A DNA stretch of 64,000 nucleotides from Dimorphilus gyrociliatus (lineage: Eukaryota; Annelida; Polychaeta; Dinophilidae): assembly GCA_904063045.1 (NCBI GenBank), contig CAJFCJ010000012.1:682001-746000 (forward strand), in the 5' to 3' direction. The position numbers and the translations under genes are program-made. The notes beneath the pieces are model-generated. The model saw only the letters and a program-made list of their open reading frames with translations, was not told the origin of the DNA and made no database searches. Of the stretch, positions 11,656 through 24,383 are shown piece by piece (the stretch's first letter is position 1; the number at the start of each line of letters is the position of its first letter).

Positions 11656-14600
11656 ATTTTTGGTCTCATAAATATTAAATAGGCGGAAAAAAATGGACAA
11701 AGTATTGGAATGGAATTGATGTTTTTTTTTCTGTATGCAAGATTTATAACAATATTCACGATATGTTGCCTGACATTCACAGATTTTGCAATAATATTAA
11801 TAAAATATAATAAACAGCTCAGTCGATTGAAACATTTACCTTGGATTATTTTCCGCTAGAATATTCGCAATAGAAACAGAACTATTTACATGCTATTCAT
11901 TAATATTCATAAACTAGATTAAAATTTCTCAGTATAAAACATCTATTGTATGAGAAAGGTTGATGGAAACTATTACGAATATAAGAGACAATGGCAGTTT
12001 AGAGAACTCATTTAAGTCAACCAATTGAAATAAACTATTGCTATTTCTATCAGAGAAGGGAGATGAACCCTTTCTTCCAAAAGGAATAGAATTGGAAGCA
12101 ATTTATTTCAACGTCCTGTCACTCTATCTACAATTATTCCTCCCTTCCTCAAGACTAAAACAATTTAGATATTTCTATTCTAATTAGGCTCCAGAATAAA
12201 TACAATAAATATTCATGAATATTAATTACTATTCAAATAATTAGTTAATCAGTAAAATTTTTCATTTTTATTGGTAAATTACGTAAAATTAAACTCAGTA
12301 TACACGCAAAGAAAGGATTAAGAATGAAAGGAGTATAATTGTAAATGACGTAAAGAATTTCGCTGTGATGTTGTAGTTTCTTTTTACTATAACTGTAACC
12401 ATTTTACCAAATAACAATTGCCATATATACACACACCGCATTTTTTGTAGTTACCGTATAGACTTTATTGCAAACTTTCATATTTTGTTTATATATAAAG
12501 ATATATATATATTGAAATATGTAAATAATAAATATTTTTTATAAGTAAACAATATTTTTTTATATCTATTTATATTCAGAATGAATTTTTTAGTGAGTTT
12601 TATATTGCAGTTGGGGGAATAAGATAAAAAAAAAAAGGCAATTTGGGCAAAAATCATTCGCTAGACCGATCCAAAGCTTTTTAATAATCTCTAGACAATA
12701 TATAGTAGCTTGTTGATTGGTTAACTCTGACATTTATATATGGTTTTGTAGGCACCCACTATTTTTAAATATATATAAATATATGTAAGATTATAAGTTT
12801 TGTTATGTTATACAAAATCATCTAGGTAAGTAAAAAGTTAAAATAAAGTCAATAGGTGAAGACACGGCTTAATGGAATTTCCTTTGATCTTGGATAAAAT
12901 AGCTGTTTACTTCCGTTTGCGTTCTTTTCATAATTAATATTACTTTAAGAAAGAATTTACAACAAAAAGTAGAAGAAATGGATTAAAGGTTAATTATTCT
13001 ATTAATTTTATCTTACAGTTTAAATAATCTTGAGTTTTAGCCTATAAATAAGAATATCGGGCAAACAAGCCAAAGAATAGAAGTCAATTTGGTCTAAATA
13101 ACTCGCTAGCTTGACCCTAGAGCCCATAATCGTGTTCTCCATAGTGGGCAGTAGTACTTTTTTTTTAGAGTGTTATACTTTCTATACAAAAAAAATAAGC
13201 GTCTCTTGTCGTAAATGAAAAAAGAGAAAAAGTATTCTTATGGGAGGAGATTTGGATGTAAAACCTGTGTCAAATTAATTTTGTCCTTATGTTATTCAAA
13301 ACCAAGGTAATTTTTTCCTTTTAAGCGGTAATTTTCAGTTTCCTTTGTAATGAAAAAGGATCTCTTCCTTTGCACAATAAATACAACATTTTACTCCCGA
13401 TAGACTAGCAATTTTAGGCGTTCATCTCCTTCAAATACAACTGTGTATAGTAATATCCTAATTTTGAAGATGCAAGTATTATATTCCAATCGAAGTTTTC
13501 CGTCAAAAAGTCAGTCAATACATCACGTTCTACGAGTCAAGAGAGTTCACTTTATTCGATTAGAAAGCTAATTCGTTTAGTCACTTGTTTATATACGTTT
13601 TTCTGCAATCGATTTCCAGAAGGATTATAGCGATTGGGAGCAGGTAGAAATGCCTCGCAGATGTTGTTTTTTTTTATATATTTATAGTAGCAATTCCATG
13701 TACGCTTGTTGCTATGACTACTGAGACGAGGGCTTAATGCATTCGGGTGAAGATGGAAATAACAAGGGACGAGTGAACGTGATAGTAATGTGTTAAGATA
13801 CGTTATCATTACCTTAAGAAAATATAACTTGTAAAGTTTTCAAAGTAGAAAGGAGTGCGATAAAAGATTTAGAACACATATAAAATATTTGTATACGAGT
13901 AAACGTAAATGCAAAAGAGGAAGAGAAAGAATAAAAGAGAATAAGAGAAGGAGGGAGAAAAAGAGTGTGAGTGACTTGGTGAGTGAGTGTGTGTGTGAGA
14001 GAGAGAGAGAGAAAGAAAAGCAGAGAGGGAGTAAGGCAAATTGTAAAAGGTATTGCGCACACGATACAAACTATAAAAATATCACAGCTAAACTAGTACG
14101 AAAAACAAAATAATTTACGTAACAAACAAATAAACAATATAGTGAACCAGATTAACTCCATTTATGGATATTTAAAGTTATGAATAGTAAATGGTTCTAC
14201 TAAAATGAAAATCGTGGAGTACATTACATACTCTTTTAATACATTACATTATTGATAAATATGCGAGGCGTTAAGTGAATATGACATGCAGTGGCAAGAA
14301 AGTCGAAATTAATCAGATTGATTGCAGTTTTCTCTAGTATTTTTCTTTTTCTTTCCAGATGTTATTCTTTCAAATAGCTTTTTTTTTGTTACTTTTCAAT
14401 TAGCGTGTTTTTATATCATTCTAATAGGAATAATAAAAGATTTTTAAGCCTTTCTCACTAAGAAATTTTAATAGTGACATAGAAATCAATTTTAATTAAA
14501 TCTAAACTTATTGCATGCACTTTTGCCGATTATACAGGAGAGAAACCATGTGCGTAAGAATAAACTTTTCTTGAAGGCACTTTCGATGGCAAAAAAGCAT

Positions 14601-15449
14601 TATGGGAGTTATTAGAGAAGATAGTTTAAGTTTTTTAGTAAAAAAAGAAATACAACTAGAAGACTTTGTTCAATTATTCATAGTCTCATCACTCTATGTC
14701 AATAGACTGAGATTGATATGGTTATATAATATAAATAGCCGAAGAGTAATATTTAAGCAGTCACTATTAAAAGTATAGATACCAGTATAGTGTTAACTAA
14801 GAGAAGGAAAAAGAGGGAAAAAGAGGAATAGATATGTATACAAATAGATATAAATATATGATCAGACTAAAATTTCTTTGAGAAAGTGCAAAGAAAAATA
14901 TATAAATTTTATTATGTTTTTTCAGCTTGTTATATATACTCTTTAAATGACATATAAATATGTTCACCAAGACACTAATTAGCTTTTTATTTGATATTTT
15001 GTAGATGTAGAAACCTTTCTTTTCATTTAAAAACACAACCATATACAAGTTAAAAAAAAGAATGACAAAAACTATTAATTATCAAATATTCTATATTAAT
15101 CGCATGTTAATTTTTCTATTCCTTCCGCATAGTTTAGATCGGGGTTAATTGATCAATTTATTTTGTATAAATATAGGTCAAGAGGAGATAAACATAAAGT
15201 AAACTAACAGCTTTATTATTGCAACCTTTGAGCTTGTCTCCTTTTACCCGATTACCATCGTAAAAGTTAATGAAACTACACATAATTTTCAATTTTTTCC
15301 TATACTTTGATAAATGACTTTTTAAGCTAATAACTTAGTCCAGACTATGAATTTTTATTAAATAAAATGTTAAGCACCTGTAAATATTATATTTTTTAAT
15401 CGATATAGGTTAAATGCTATCTGTTGGGAATGCTGCAAATTTTTTCTCT

Positions 15450-15470
15450 TGCTCTCTCCCTCTCTCCCTT

Positions 15471-15503
<33 letters not shown>
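15450..15503. repeat. (CT)n microsatellite
   Basis: An interrupted then perfect CT run on the plus strand, equivalent to GA on the minus strand. No gene lies near it. Confidence 0.9.
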
Positions 15504-16077
15504 TTTCCTCCCTCCCTCCTTCTTTTTTTTTATCTATCCTGTTTTTTACAGATTTCGTTGTTTTTTCAAAAACAAAGACTACGTTTGAAGAGTGAAAAGC
15601 TGATTACATTTTGAAAATTTTACCAAATTGTTATAAATAAACAATAATAATTCAACTGACAATAGTGAAGTAACAACAGCACTTGATTTTAATCACTAGA
15701 ATGATATTTATCCTCTATTTTTTTCACTTCATTTCTCTTATTTTCTCAACTCCTACTACCTCTCTATTCTCTATCAACACGACGTATAACTGATTTAATG
15801 CTAAAATCTAAGAGAATCAAGCCTTAAGTAGCTGAGTATGTCGGAGTTTAAGAGTAAACTAAGAGATGATTAAGTGTAAAGGTTTTCTTTCGCTGACAGA
15901 AGGATGAAATATTCGGTATTTACTACAAATTTTTATAATTCAACAAAAAAGTAACACGAATATGTATAGGAAGCTGCTATTAATCTATATAAATCACCTT
16001 AGAGACATTTTCTGTTAATACTAATCAACGCGAAATATGGCAATATTACCCAGATATAGCATGGTATGTGTGGTATA

Positions 16078-16080
<3 letters not shown>

Positions 16081-16115
<35 letters not shown>
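16081..16115. repeat. (TA)n microsatellite
   Basis: A perfect TA dinucleotide run of about 35 nt in the gene-poor interval. Confidence 0.95.
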
Positions 16116-16118
<3 letters not shown>

Positions 16119-17667
16119 ATTTTCATAATATACAGTCCTATAAAAATTATACCAGTTTGCATAGAGGTCAAGAAAATATCATAATCCAAAAATACTTTTC
16201 TTAGATTTTAAGGAAATTCCACTTCCGTTTTCAGTATGGAGAAAATAGTGTAAACAATATTTATTATTCTATTAAACAAATCAATTCCAGAAATTTGATA
16301 AAAATCACAAATTTCTCTTCCAATTATTCTTGACTTGTAAATGGTAAAGAATAATTATTTGCAAAATTGATTATCAATCTTTTCCCTGTTGTACCAATGA
16401 ATAAAAAATCTATTGGAATGTTCTATTCAGCGATTACGTAAATTCCTTAACGTCTTGATTTATTACCTTCTTATTTATTCAAGTTAATGTCTACTATCTT
16501 CCATCAATCATAGTAGAAATTCGTAAGATGAGGCATGGGTAAAAAGTAAATAACCTGTAATTCGTCTAGACACACCATATCTAATTAACCAGTTAAAGTC
16601 ATTAGAAACCTATGTTATTTTAGCGCAGCTGACCGAATCTTTAGCGAAGAATGATAAACTTTGGATTTGGTATTAGTATAAACCTACTTTGGCATAAAGT
16701 AGGGAAAAAGTCTTATAATAACTGTAATTCCATGAAGTATATTATGCAGTAAATTCTCTTTTTGTCTTTCTTTCATTCTCTCTTTTTATTTAAAAGAATA
16801 GAAACATTCCTTCGGCGTAAAAATATATCGGAATCTTTATTGATTTTGTAGCAAAAGGAGAAAAAGAAGACTTTTTCTTTCTCTTTCTCTTTCTCTATCT
16901 GTCTCTCTTTGCCCGTCTGTTTTTCTATCTATCTGTCTCCTTCTCTCTCTCTCTCTCTCTCTTTCTGTCTCACTCTCTCTAACCTTGTACTTTATATTTT
17001 TTAACGGATAATACACGTAATACAAATAAACAAATATAAGAGAATAAAAGGAATTTTTCCCTTAATTAAGCTTTCTCATTTACTTAAAAAAGATAAAAAC
17101 TTTTCTCCTCCCAATTGAAAAAGATAGCGAAGGGAGAAGAAAGATTTTATTCCCTTTCTTTCTTTTTTATCAGAGTTTTATATTCCTTCAGAAATGTATA
17201 AACCGAAAAAGAGTTTAAATAATAAAAAGGAACGTTATCGAAAACTTTATACATACTTGATTAAAGAAATTATTGATCCGTGTACAACACGATTAGACAA
17301 ATAGCGAAGATGGAAGAAGATACGCGTTTCATCGAATTTCATCTATGACGTCTCTGATCGGAAAGGCTTGTTATAGTTTAGCGCCGCCTAGAGAGAGAAT
17401 GGCTTATACGTCTCTGAATCTAATACAATTGCCCTATAAACCATCTCTTCTCCTTATTTATATTTATGATAAAAAAGAAGAGAGAATTGAAAAGAAAATA
17501 TCCCTAAATATTTATTGAATATCGAAAGTTTGAAAAACAGTGATTTAAATGAATGGAATATTTAATTTTTCAATAAATATATTAGCGTTAGATATAAAAG
17601 TAAATTTTTTAGCCTAAATCTGCTCATAAATATTCATAAACTTGTCTAATATATCAAAAGTATACCT

Positions 17668-17681
17668 AACGCCATCTACTG
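17668..17681 (-). promoter_or_regulatory. CTCF-like core motif
   Basis: AACGCCATCTACTG is the reverse complement of CAGTAGATGGCGTT. It shares the 12-mer CAGTAGATGGCG with the site at 6015-6028 and matches about 12 of 14 CTCF-core positions. A related word, CCGCCATCTGTTA, lies at 18841-18853, and GCGCCGCCTA at 17381-17390. Confidence 0.4.
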
Positions 17682-19804
17682 AATCAAATTACACAGTCTC
17701 TCTGAGTTTTCTTGCGAGTGAAATGTCATAGGGGTATGGTATTGTATAATATTCCTTAAGCATTATACATTTCAAGCCACTTGATATATAATATCTATAG
17801 TTAAGATGAATTTACAATAGCTACACTCCTAAATTCAACATCAAAAGGCTGGTTAGGGAGAGCCTATAACTTTTTATTCTTTCAGGAAATCATACAAACC
17901 TTAGATATTGAAGCCTTATCAGTATTCATACATAATCATAATAGTATTTCTCATGAAATATTATAGAAAAAAACCAAAAAACACTTTTGTATATATTTTC
18001 ATCAGTATTAAGGTAAAGATATGTTTAAAAATAGCAAATAAAAGTTCTAGGAGATTACTCTCCGGATAATCCCTATTTTAATCAATCTCTAAGGAAAGAG
18101 GGTGATTTTACGTAGTGAGTAAAAACCTTTCCCAAGGCCATTTAAAAGTACTTGGAAAGAATATAAATAGTAATATATGTCCATATTATCTCTATCTTTT
18201 CTCTCACCTTCTTCCCTATTTTCTTCGTTATCTTTCATTCCTATTGTTAGAGCAACATTTCCATCTTACTTTTAGTGTTTCTATAAAGTAAATTCTATAT
18301 ATTCTTTTTGAAACATATTAAGGTAATCAAGGATGAAAGGGAGTAGACGTCCAAATATGGATTTTTGATATTGAAGCATTAATAATGTCTTCTTTTATTG
18401 TAATAGAATTACAGGCAGAGAATAAAGAAATTTACATATTTCTTTAGTATAATCCTATTCCATCTTTGAATAGTTATAAGCTTTACTTTATCCAAGTATA
18501 CATTCATGTTATTTTTTATATTAATATTAATCAATATATCACTTTTATTCTTTATTGTTTACTTTGTATAAAAGATATTTGTACGGTGTGGATTTAGGCA
18601 TCTGTTTTTCACAAAATATATATGTGTTTTAAAGAGATATAAACAAAAATAATATATGTTATTTACAACTCTTTTAATACCCTTTTCTTTACCGATAAAT
18701 CTAAACTTTATGAAGCCTTTTCTTGATTTATTAACGTTCTAACCTTGTTAACCTTTTAACACTTTTAACCTTTATATAAGCATTATAAAAATTTTTCCAT
18801 AAATAATATTCTGTTTATTAAAATAATGTTAAAGTTAGTACCGCCATCTGTTAGGTTCAAATGGGATCTTATATTATTTTAGTAGATTTCTTTGCAAAGG
18901 CATATCATTACATTTCATTCAATAAAATATTATAAAATTGATTTATTAAATGCTTAACTTAATGATTTTTTCCAACTTTTAAAAGCAATATCTCTCGTTT
19001 ATATGAGAATTTTCTCTTAAAAACTCGGTATTTAACTTAAAAGAATCGATAAAGCAGTTAAGTCTACGTACGTAAATAATACATAATATAGTACAAAGTA
19101 TCTATCTAGATGTATTACGGTAATATATTTACATATATATATATATACGGTATATGTATATAAATTTCTAAAGCAAAAAAAAAGATAAAAGCACATCAAC
19201 AGATAGGAACTTTCTTTCAAGCTGAAACCTTATTTTAAACACAATTAGTATAGGTATTTAATCTGTTTTTTCCCCTTTTTTTAAGTTTCTTTACTTGATA
19301 AAGAGAAAAATAGAGAGCCGAAAGGCTATTATCTACAGAAAAGTGAAACTAAAACTGTCAAAGAAAATTTCCTAATCCTTGATAAATAGACACTTGAAGC
19401 TGCTCTAAAATGCTAAGTAAAAAAAGACTTTTCTCCTAACTCATCAAGAAATCTAAAAAGTAAATTGCAGCCATCTTTTTTTTCACTTTACTTTTACTTA
19501 TTAGTTCAAATTGGAAAATCATGTATAAATCACTGAAATTTATCATGTACGAGTTGACAGACTTTACATCAATTAGCTTTTAAGCTAATTAGCTTATTAA
19601 AATTATAATGGCTTAAGTAATAAAAGTATGCTCACACTTTATATTATTTACAAACTAAATATACTCTATTTTTTTAAGCTATTCAATTCATTCGTATATG
19701 TTTTCTCCGTTAATAATTAATATATATATATATATATATATGATTATATATAGCAATTGCTCTTATTGGTTTGTAATATACATTGACCTGATAATCTCTT
19801 GAAT

Positions 19805-21232
19805 ATGAAACAATATATCCTAATTCTTTTGATAGTTAGCACTAATTTCTGTATGAATGATTATATTAATATTATATATTATACTGTATTACTCAACAAT
19901 CCCAAACGATGGAGAGTGGTGAGAGCTCGAACGCTGTTGATGGAAAGTTCAATCCTACTCTGTCTCCCTGTATTCATTCTCAACAAGAAATATTTGGTGA
20001 TTTATATATTTCATGGTGGGGTGTAAAATTTGAACAAGTCAATCTAATTAGAACAATCCGAATACTTAGTTCACAGGATTCAGTATTCATTTTAAAAGAA
20101 TTCGAAATTAGAACCATCATGAATAAAATGAATTTTTCAGTTTTCTCCAAATTTCAACTATGCGAAAACGTTCCATCGGAAGTGAAATTCTCATATTCTT
20201 TAACGAATAATTGTAAGCCAAAGCCGCAATACTCCATTCAAGTTTTTATGTCGTCAACTTCAATTCCCAGAATGATATTATGTGAAGTCGAAATATGAAC
20301 TATGTCAAATCTTGCAAAAAATAGAGAAACATTACAAAGTTCCATTCATGGTAGTTTGGGAGGAAGTCAGAATGCCGTCGATGGTATGAGCAACGCGAAA
20401 TGGAATTCCCTAGATCCAACTTGTGCTCATACAAATAGTTTATTAAATTCTTGGTGGTTGGTTGATTTAGGTGAAAACTGTGTGGTTTTCGCTATTTCAA
20501 TTATAAATAGATTAATTAAGGGTGATCGCCTAAGAGATTTACGAATTGATTTAACGGATACAAAAGATATTTTTACAAGTGAAAGGACAACTTGCGGGCA
20601 GTATAGAAGAAGTACTATTTTCTTGTTCAACAGTAAGATGTCCAAAATTCTCTTATGGACGCTTCCTATCAATTCAAAAATATACGCATCCATACAACGA
20701 AAGCCACTCTAACAATTATCTATCATTATGTGAAGTTGATGTTTTTGGATTAAATACTAATATATCAAGAAACATTGTTATAATTTTGAACCGTAGTTCA
20801 TTATTAACAGAAGTCAATTTCAATAATATAGCTATTTGTGGTAATCCTGATAATAATAATCAATATCAAGCCATTGATTTGTCATCACTTAATTTAAATA
20901 GTGTTAATATTGAACTCAAAGGTATTGGTGTTGAAGATTCATGCATTAAATATGAAATAATTTTATCAGCTGTATGTGATAATTATGCTTTTGAAAATCA
21001 CCATTATCACAACTATACGAATACCTCACAGAATTTTTTCAAGTATTTAGGTTTGAGAGAATATCATTTATCTTCGAAGGAAAATAGATATTACGAAGAA
21101 ATTGATATGACTGATGTATGTTATTATAACTGTAATTGCTTGAATGATAATATATTATCGATTGAACTAGATATATTTGGTTTAATTGGTAATCTTTTTA
21201 AGCAAGATATTATCATAACAGTCAATACATGA
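19805..21232 (+). pseudogene. Broken fucolectin-like (FTP / F5-8 type C lectin) locus
   Basis: Fucolectin-type domains bind fucosylated sugars and are usually secreted. From the ATG at 19805 a signal-peptide-like start (MKQYILILLIVSTNF) leads towards the domain, but the frame carrying the hallmark ESSNAVDG begins at 19909 in a different frame. Domain 1 then runs to LCEVEI and stops at a TGA (20296-20298). Domain 2 resumes in the same frame (GSQNAVDG, NSWWLVDLGE) and loses frame near 20595. The other frame continues with LFSCSTVRCP, FLSIQ and SLCEVDVFGL to a TGA ending about 21232, including a non-lectin tail of about 150 residues. Two frameshifts and one stop in 1.4 kb, with no splice sites that could bridge them, point to a decayed gene. 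The alternatives are assembly indels in AT-rich DNA, or two adjacent short genes, since the second domain starts with an ATG at 20302. The products of neighbouring genes are intact. Confidence 0.6.
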
Positions 21233-21552
21233 AGACTGTTGGAATGGAATGTTTGTTTATTTCGCATAATATTATCCATGCAAGAATATCTAAGGATATT
21301 TTAATTTCTTAATGAAGTAAATATTGTACTCTTCTCCTTTATTGTCTACAGTAAAGAATCTTATTATATACAATTATTAATCTTTGATATTGTTGTTATT
21401 ACTTGAGAATATATTTAGTAGCTTTCAAATGTAGGCCTAAAAAAGTCAATACTACACTATTACAAGCAATTTCTACTTGTCTCCTCTTTACTCACCTCTC
21501 TCTTTCTCTTTCTGTCTTTAGTTTCTGACATAATCTTGGCAGATATTCTAGT

Positions 21553-22716
21553 ATGGCACCAATTTTGGGATATTGGAAAATTAGAGGAGTTTGTATTATT
21601 AAAATATATAAAAAATATATCTTGGACGTAGCTGATAGAATCAATTTTCTTCTCTCTTTAGTATGTCCAACCTATAAGACTTCTATTAAAATTTTGCTAT
21701 GTTGATTTTATAGATAAAAGCTATGAATGTGGACCAGGTAGTTGCTACTTGTTAATCAATCGCAATACATTTTCTCTAATTGGTTTTCTTATTTAACAGC
21801 TCCCAGGTATAATAAAGACTGTTGGCTAGAAGAGAAATTTAATCTTGGACTAGAAATACCTAATGTTTGTTAATAGCAATTGATTTACGTTTGATCTTCT
21901 CATATCTTATTTTAATAGCTTCCTTATTATATTGACGGTAAATTTACATTAACTCAAAGTACCGCCATTTTGCGTTACATAGCCAACAAACACCATTTAA
22001 GTAAATTATTATTATAATATCATATATCTCAAGTTAATGTCATTAAACAACATTAGGCGGAAATTCAGCTGAGGAAGATGGAAAAATAGACATGTTAGCT
22101 GAACAATTATTTGATTTTCGAGAGAAATTTGTAGAAGTTTGCTATCACGACGCCCATAATCAGTATAAATGCGAGAAATTAAAAGATTACGTAATAATAA
22201 TTATTACTCTGTTAGAATATTGCATCTATATTATTATGTACTGTATATTTGTAGGAAGTAATTAAAGATCTATATATAGAAAACCTTGATAAAGATTTAA
22301 CAATATGGGAGAATCTATTAGCAAAAAATGATAAAAATCAAGAATGGTTACTTGGTTCAAAGGTTATCAAATAATTGATTTTGAATTCTTTTATAATATT
22401 ATCTCTTTTTTTGATATATTTAACAATGGTTTATAGATATGTTATGCTGATTTTATTCTTTATGACCTACTTGAGCAGCACCTTCTCTTTAAACCAGATT
22501 GCTTGGAAAAATATCCTAAATTGAGAGAATTTATGGAAAATTTCAAAGTATTTCTATAACGAATTATTAAATTCATTAGTTATATAATTAAAGCATATTT
22601 TTTAAATAGTGTTTTCTCTTTTGCAGTCTATCCCGCAAATTAAAAGTTATATGGAAAGTGATTCATACTTTAATAGACCTTTTAATAATCCGATGGCAAA
22701 TTTTGGTACTAAATAG
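21553..22716 (+). CDS. Mu-class glutathione S-transferase, copy 1
   Basis: Cytosolic enzyme joining glutathione to electrophiles. Eight exons: 21553-21588, 21662-21737, 21800-21864, 21919-22000, 22057-22190, 22255-22362, 22437-22547, 22627-22716, all GT-AG, giving about 233 aa. The N-terminal thioredoxin-fold domain starts [12 protein letters not shown] with the catalytic Tyr at position 7. It carries the Mu-type CGPAPRYN, LPYYIDG and LTQSTAILRYIA (glutathione-binding Gln-Ser) segments. The all-helical C-terminal domain ends in NFGTK. It differs from copies 2 and 3 in reading YVQPIRLL where they have LAQ(P/Q)IRL, and it has a longer exon 5 (134 nt against 113). AATAAA lies at 22786-22791. It is first of three head-to-tail copies and is probably an older duplicate. 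Confidence 0.93.
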
Positions 22717-22916
22717 TTATATTTAAATTGTCATCGTGATGTGGTGTTTTTTTATGCTTAATCATCATTGAGTCTATTTTATCTTAATAAAATACTATCA
22801 ATAGAATTGTTCGCTGCATCTATCAAATTTACTCTTAAATTTTAATCTTAGTTATAGTATGTTTTTTAGACAAATTTTAACAGTGCACAGTGAGCAAATG
22901 TCGTAAACGTAGACTT

Positions 22917-22953
22917 CCGGTAACCTTTTTACTATATATAAAGTTGTTACCGG
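22917..22953 (+). promoter_or_regulatory. TATA box within an 8-bp inverted repeat, promoter of GST copy 2
   Basis: CCGGTAAC (22917-22924) and its exact reverse complement GTTACCGG (22946-22953) flank a TATA box (TATATAAAG, about 22935-22943). The ATG of GST copy 2 lies about 65 nt downstream. The position fits a core promoter with a short 5' untranslated region. The inverted repeat may be a dimer-binding site, but the factor is unknown. Confidence 0.5.
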
Positions 22954-23004
22954 TATTGAACACTTTCCGTCAAATTTTTCCTCAATTCGCAAGAACAGAA
23001 AAAA

Positions 23005-24383
23005 ATGGCTCCAGTTTTAGGCTATTGGAAAATTAGAGGTGTAAGTATTTAATTTAACTTACAGATACGACAGTATTTAAAGTATAACAACTTGAAATGA
23101 AAAAAAATTTTAATTCTTATTAAATGTTGACCTCATATTGTCTAATTATAAAATTTTGTAATTTTATTATATAATAATTACATAATAATTATATAATAAA
23201 GTATGCAATTTGTTCCTTATTAAGCAATTAAACTGTAGAAAGTTGTAATCATAATTTTCAAAAATTCTTATCAAATTTAGAATATTCTAGTAAAAAAGTT
23301 TATGCTTTGTTACAGTTAGCTCAACCGATAAGATTGATGCTAAAATATTGTAATATTGAATTCGAAGATAAATACTACGAATGCGGACCAGGTAAGAAGA
23401 AGAAGAATAATTAAATTATAATATTAAATGTCTATTATTCATAAATGTTCTTTCTTATTCTTCACACCTCTAGCACCAGATTTCAGTAGAGAATGTTGGT
23501 TGAAGGAGAAGTTTACTCTTGGTTTAGATTTTCCAAATGTTTGTTTTTTTAATAAATCAAACATGTTTACATCAATTTAATTGTATTTTTATTTCATACA
23601 GTTGCCCTATTATATTGATGGAGATGTAAAACTCACTCAGAGTAGAGCCATTTTACATTACATTGGTAAAAAACACGGCCTTTGTAAGTTTATATAGTTC
23701 TTCTTTTATTGATTGAAGAATTTATTATATGTATTTTACATTTTAGGCGGTAAAACTGATGAAGAACAATTGAAAGTCTGTTTGATGACTGATGAAGTTG
23801 GAGACTTTAGAAGTGCATTTACTAGAATTTGCTATGGAGCACCTAGTGTCGAGGCCTTTGTAAATAATTATTTATATTTATCCATATAAGTTTATTAATA
23901 TATGGATAATCCTTTAATAGTATTGCCATTTATAACAGGAAAGTATGAAAGTTGATTATTTGGCTTCATTGGATGGTAAATTACAAAGATTTGAGGATTA
24001 TCTTAAGAAAAATGAATCTGTTGGAAAGTGGCTTGCGGGAGAAAATGTAAAAGATATACTAATTTAAATTTAACATAAATTTAAGGAAATAATAAATAAA
24101 TGTACGATGTATTATTTTCATTATTAGCTAAGCTACGCCGACTTCTATTTCTACGAAATTTTGGATCATCATAGAATTTTCAAGGAAGGATGTTTAGATA
24201 AATATACTAAACTTACTGCTTACATGAAGACTTTCGAGGTAAGCTTAAACATTCTTTCAACATATCCAATTTAATATGTATTTTCTATTTAAGGAACTTC
24301 CCGCTATTAAAGAATATTTAGCGAGCAAAGAATTTTTGAAGTATCCTTTGAACAACAAAATCGCAAAATTTGGCGGCAATTAA
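23005..24383 (+). CDS. Mu-class glutathione S-transferase, copy 2
   Basis: Glutathione conjugation enzyme of the cytosol. Eight exons: 23005-23040, 23316-23391, 23474-23538, 23602-23683, 23747-23859, 23939-24046, 24128-24238, 24294-24383, about 226 aa. It begins [12 protein letters not shown], with the catalytic Tyr7. [36 protein letters not shown] and [12 protein letters not shown] follow the vertebrate Mu consensus closely. The first four exon lengths (36, 76, 65, 82 nt) and the seventh (111 nt) are the same in all three copies and, from memory, match vertebrate GSTM genes. Its start is supported by a TATA box about 65 nt upstream. AATAAA lies at 24421-24426. Confidence 0.95.

Larger units (their letters stand above)
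9640..19780. other. About 10 kb with no recognisable gene
   Basis: No open frame here shows a recognisable domain, a believable codon pattern or consistent splice signals; the longer ones run through low-complexity GA/CT or AT tracts. The content is AT-rich unique sequence with TA runs (16081-16115, 19721-19740) and CT/GA tracts (about 13920-14020, 15450-15510, 16880-16980). Two GC-richer, CpG-containing patches stand out from the background, at about 11440-11660 and 17270-17410. They are candidates for regulatory elements. Small non-coding RNAs cannot be excluded by eye. Confidence 0.6.

Noticed and set aside
13552-14113. Several overlapping open frames on both strands
   Set aside because: They run through GA/CT simple sequence or AT-rich DNA, with no family resemblance and no consistent exon structure.
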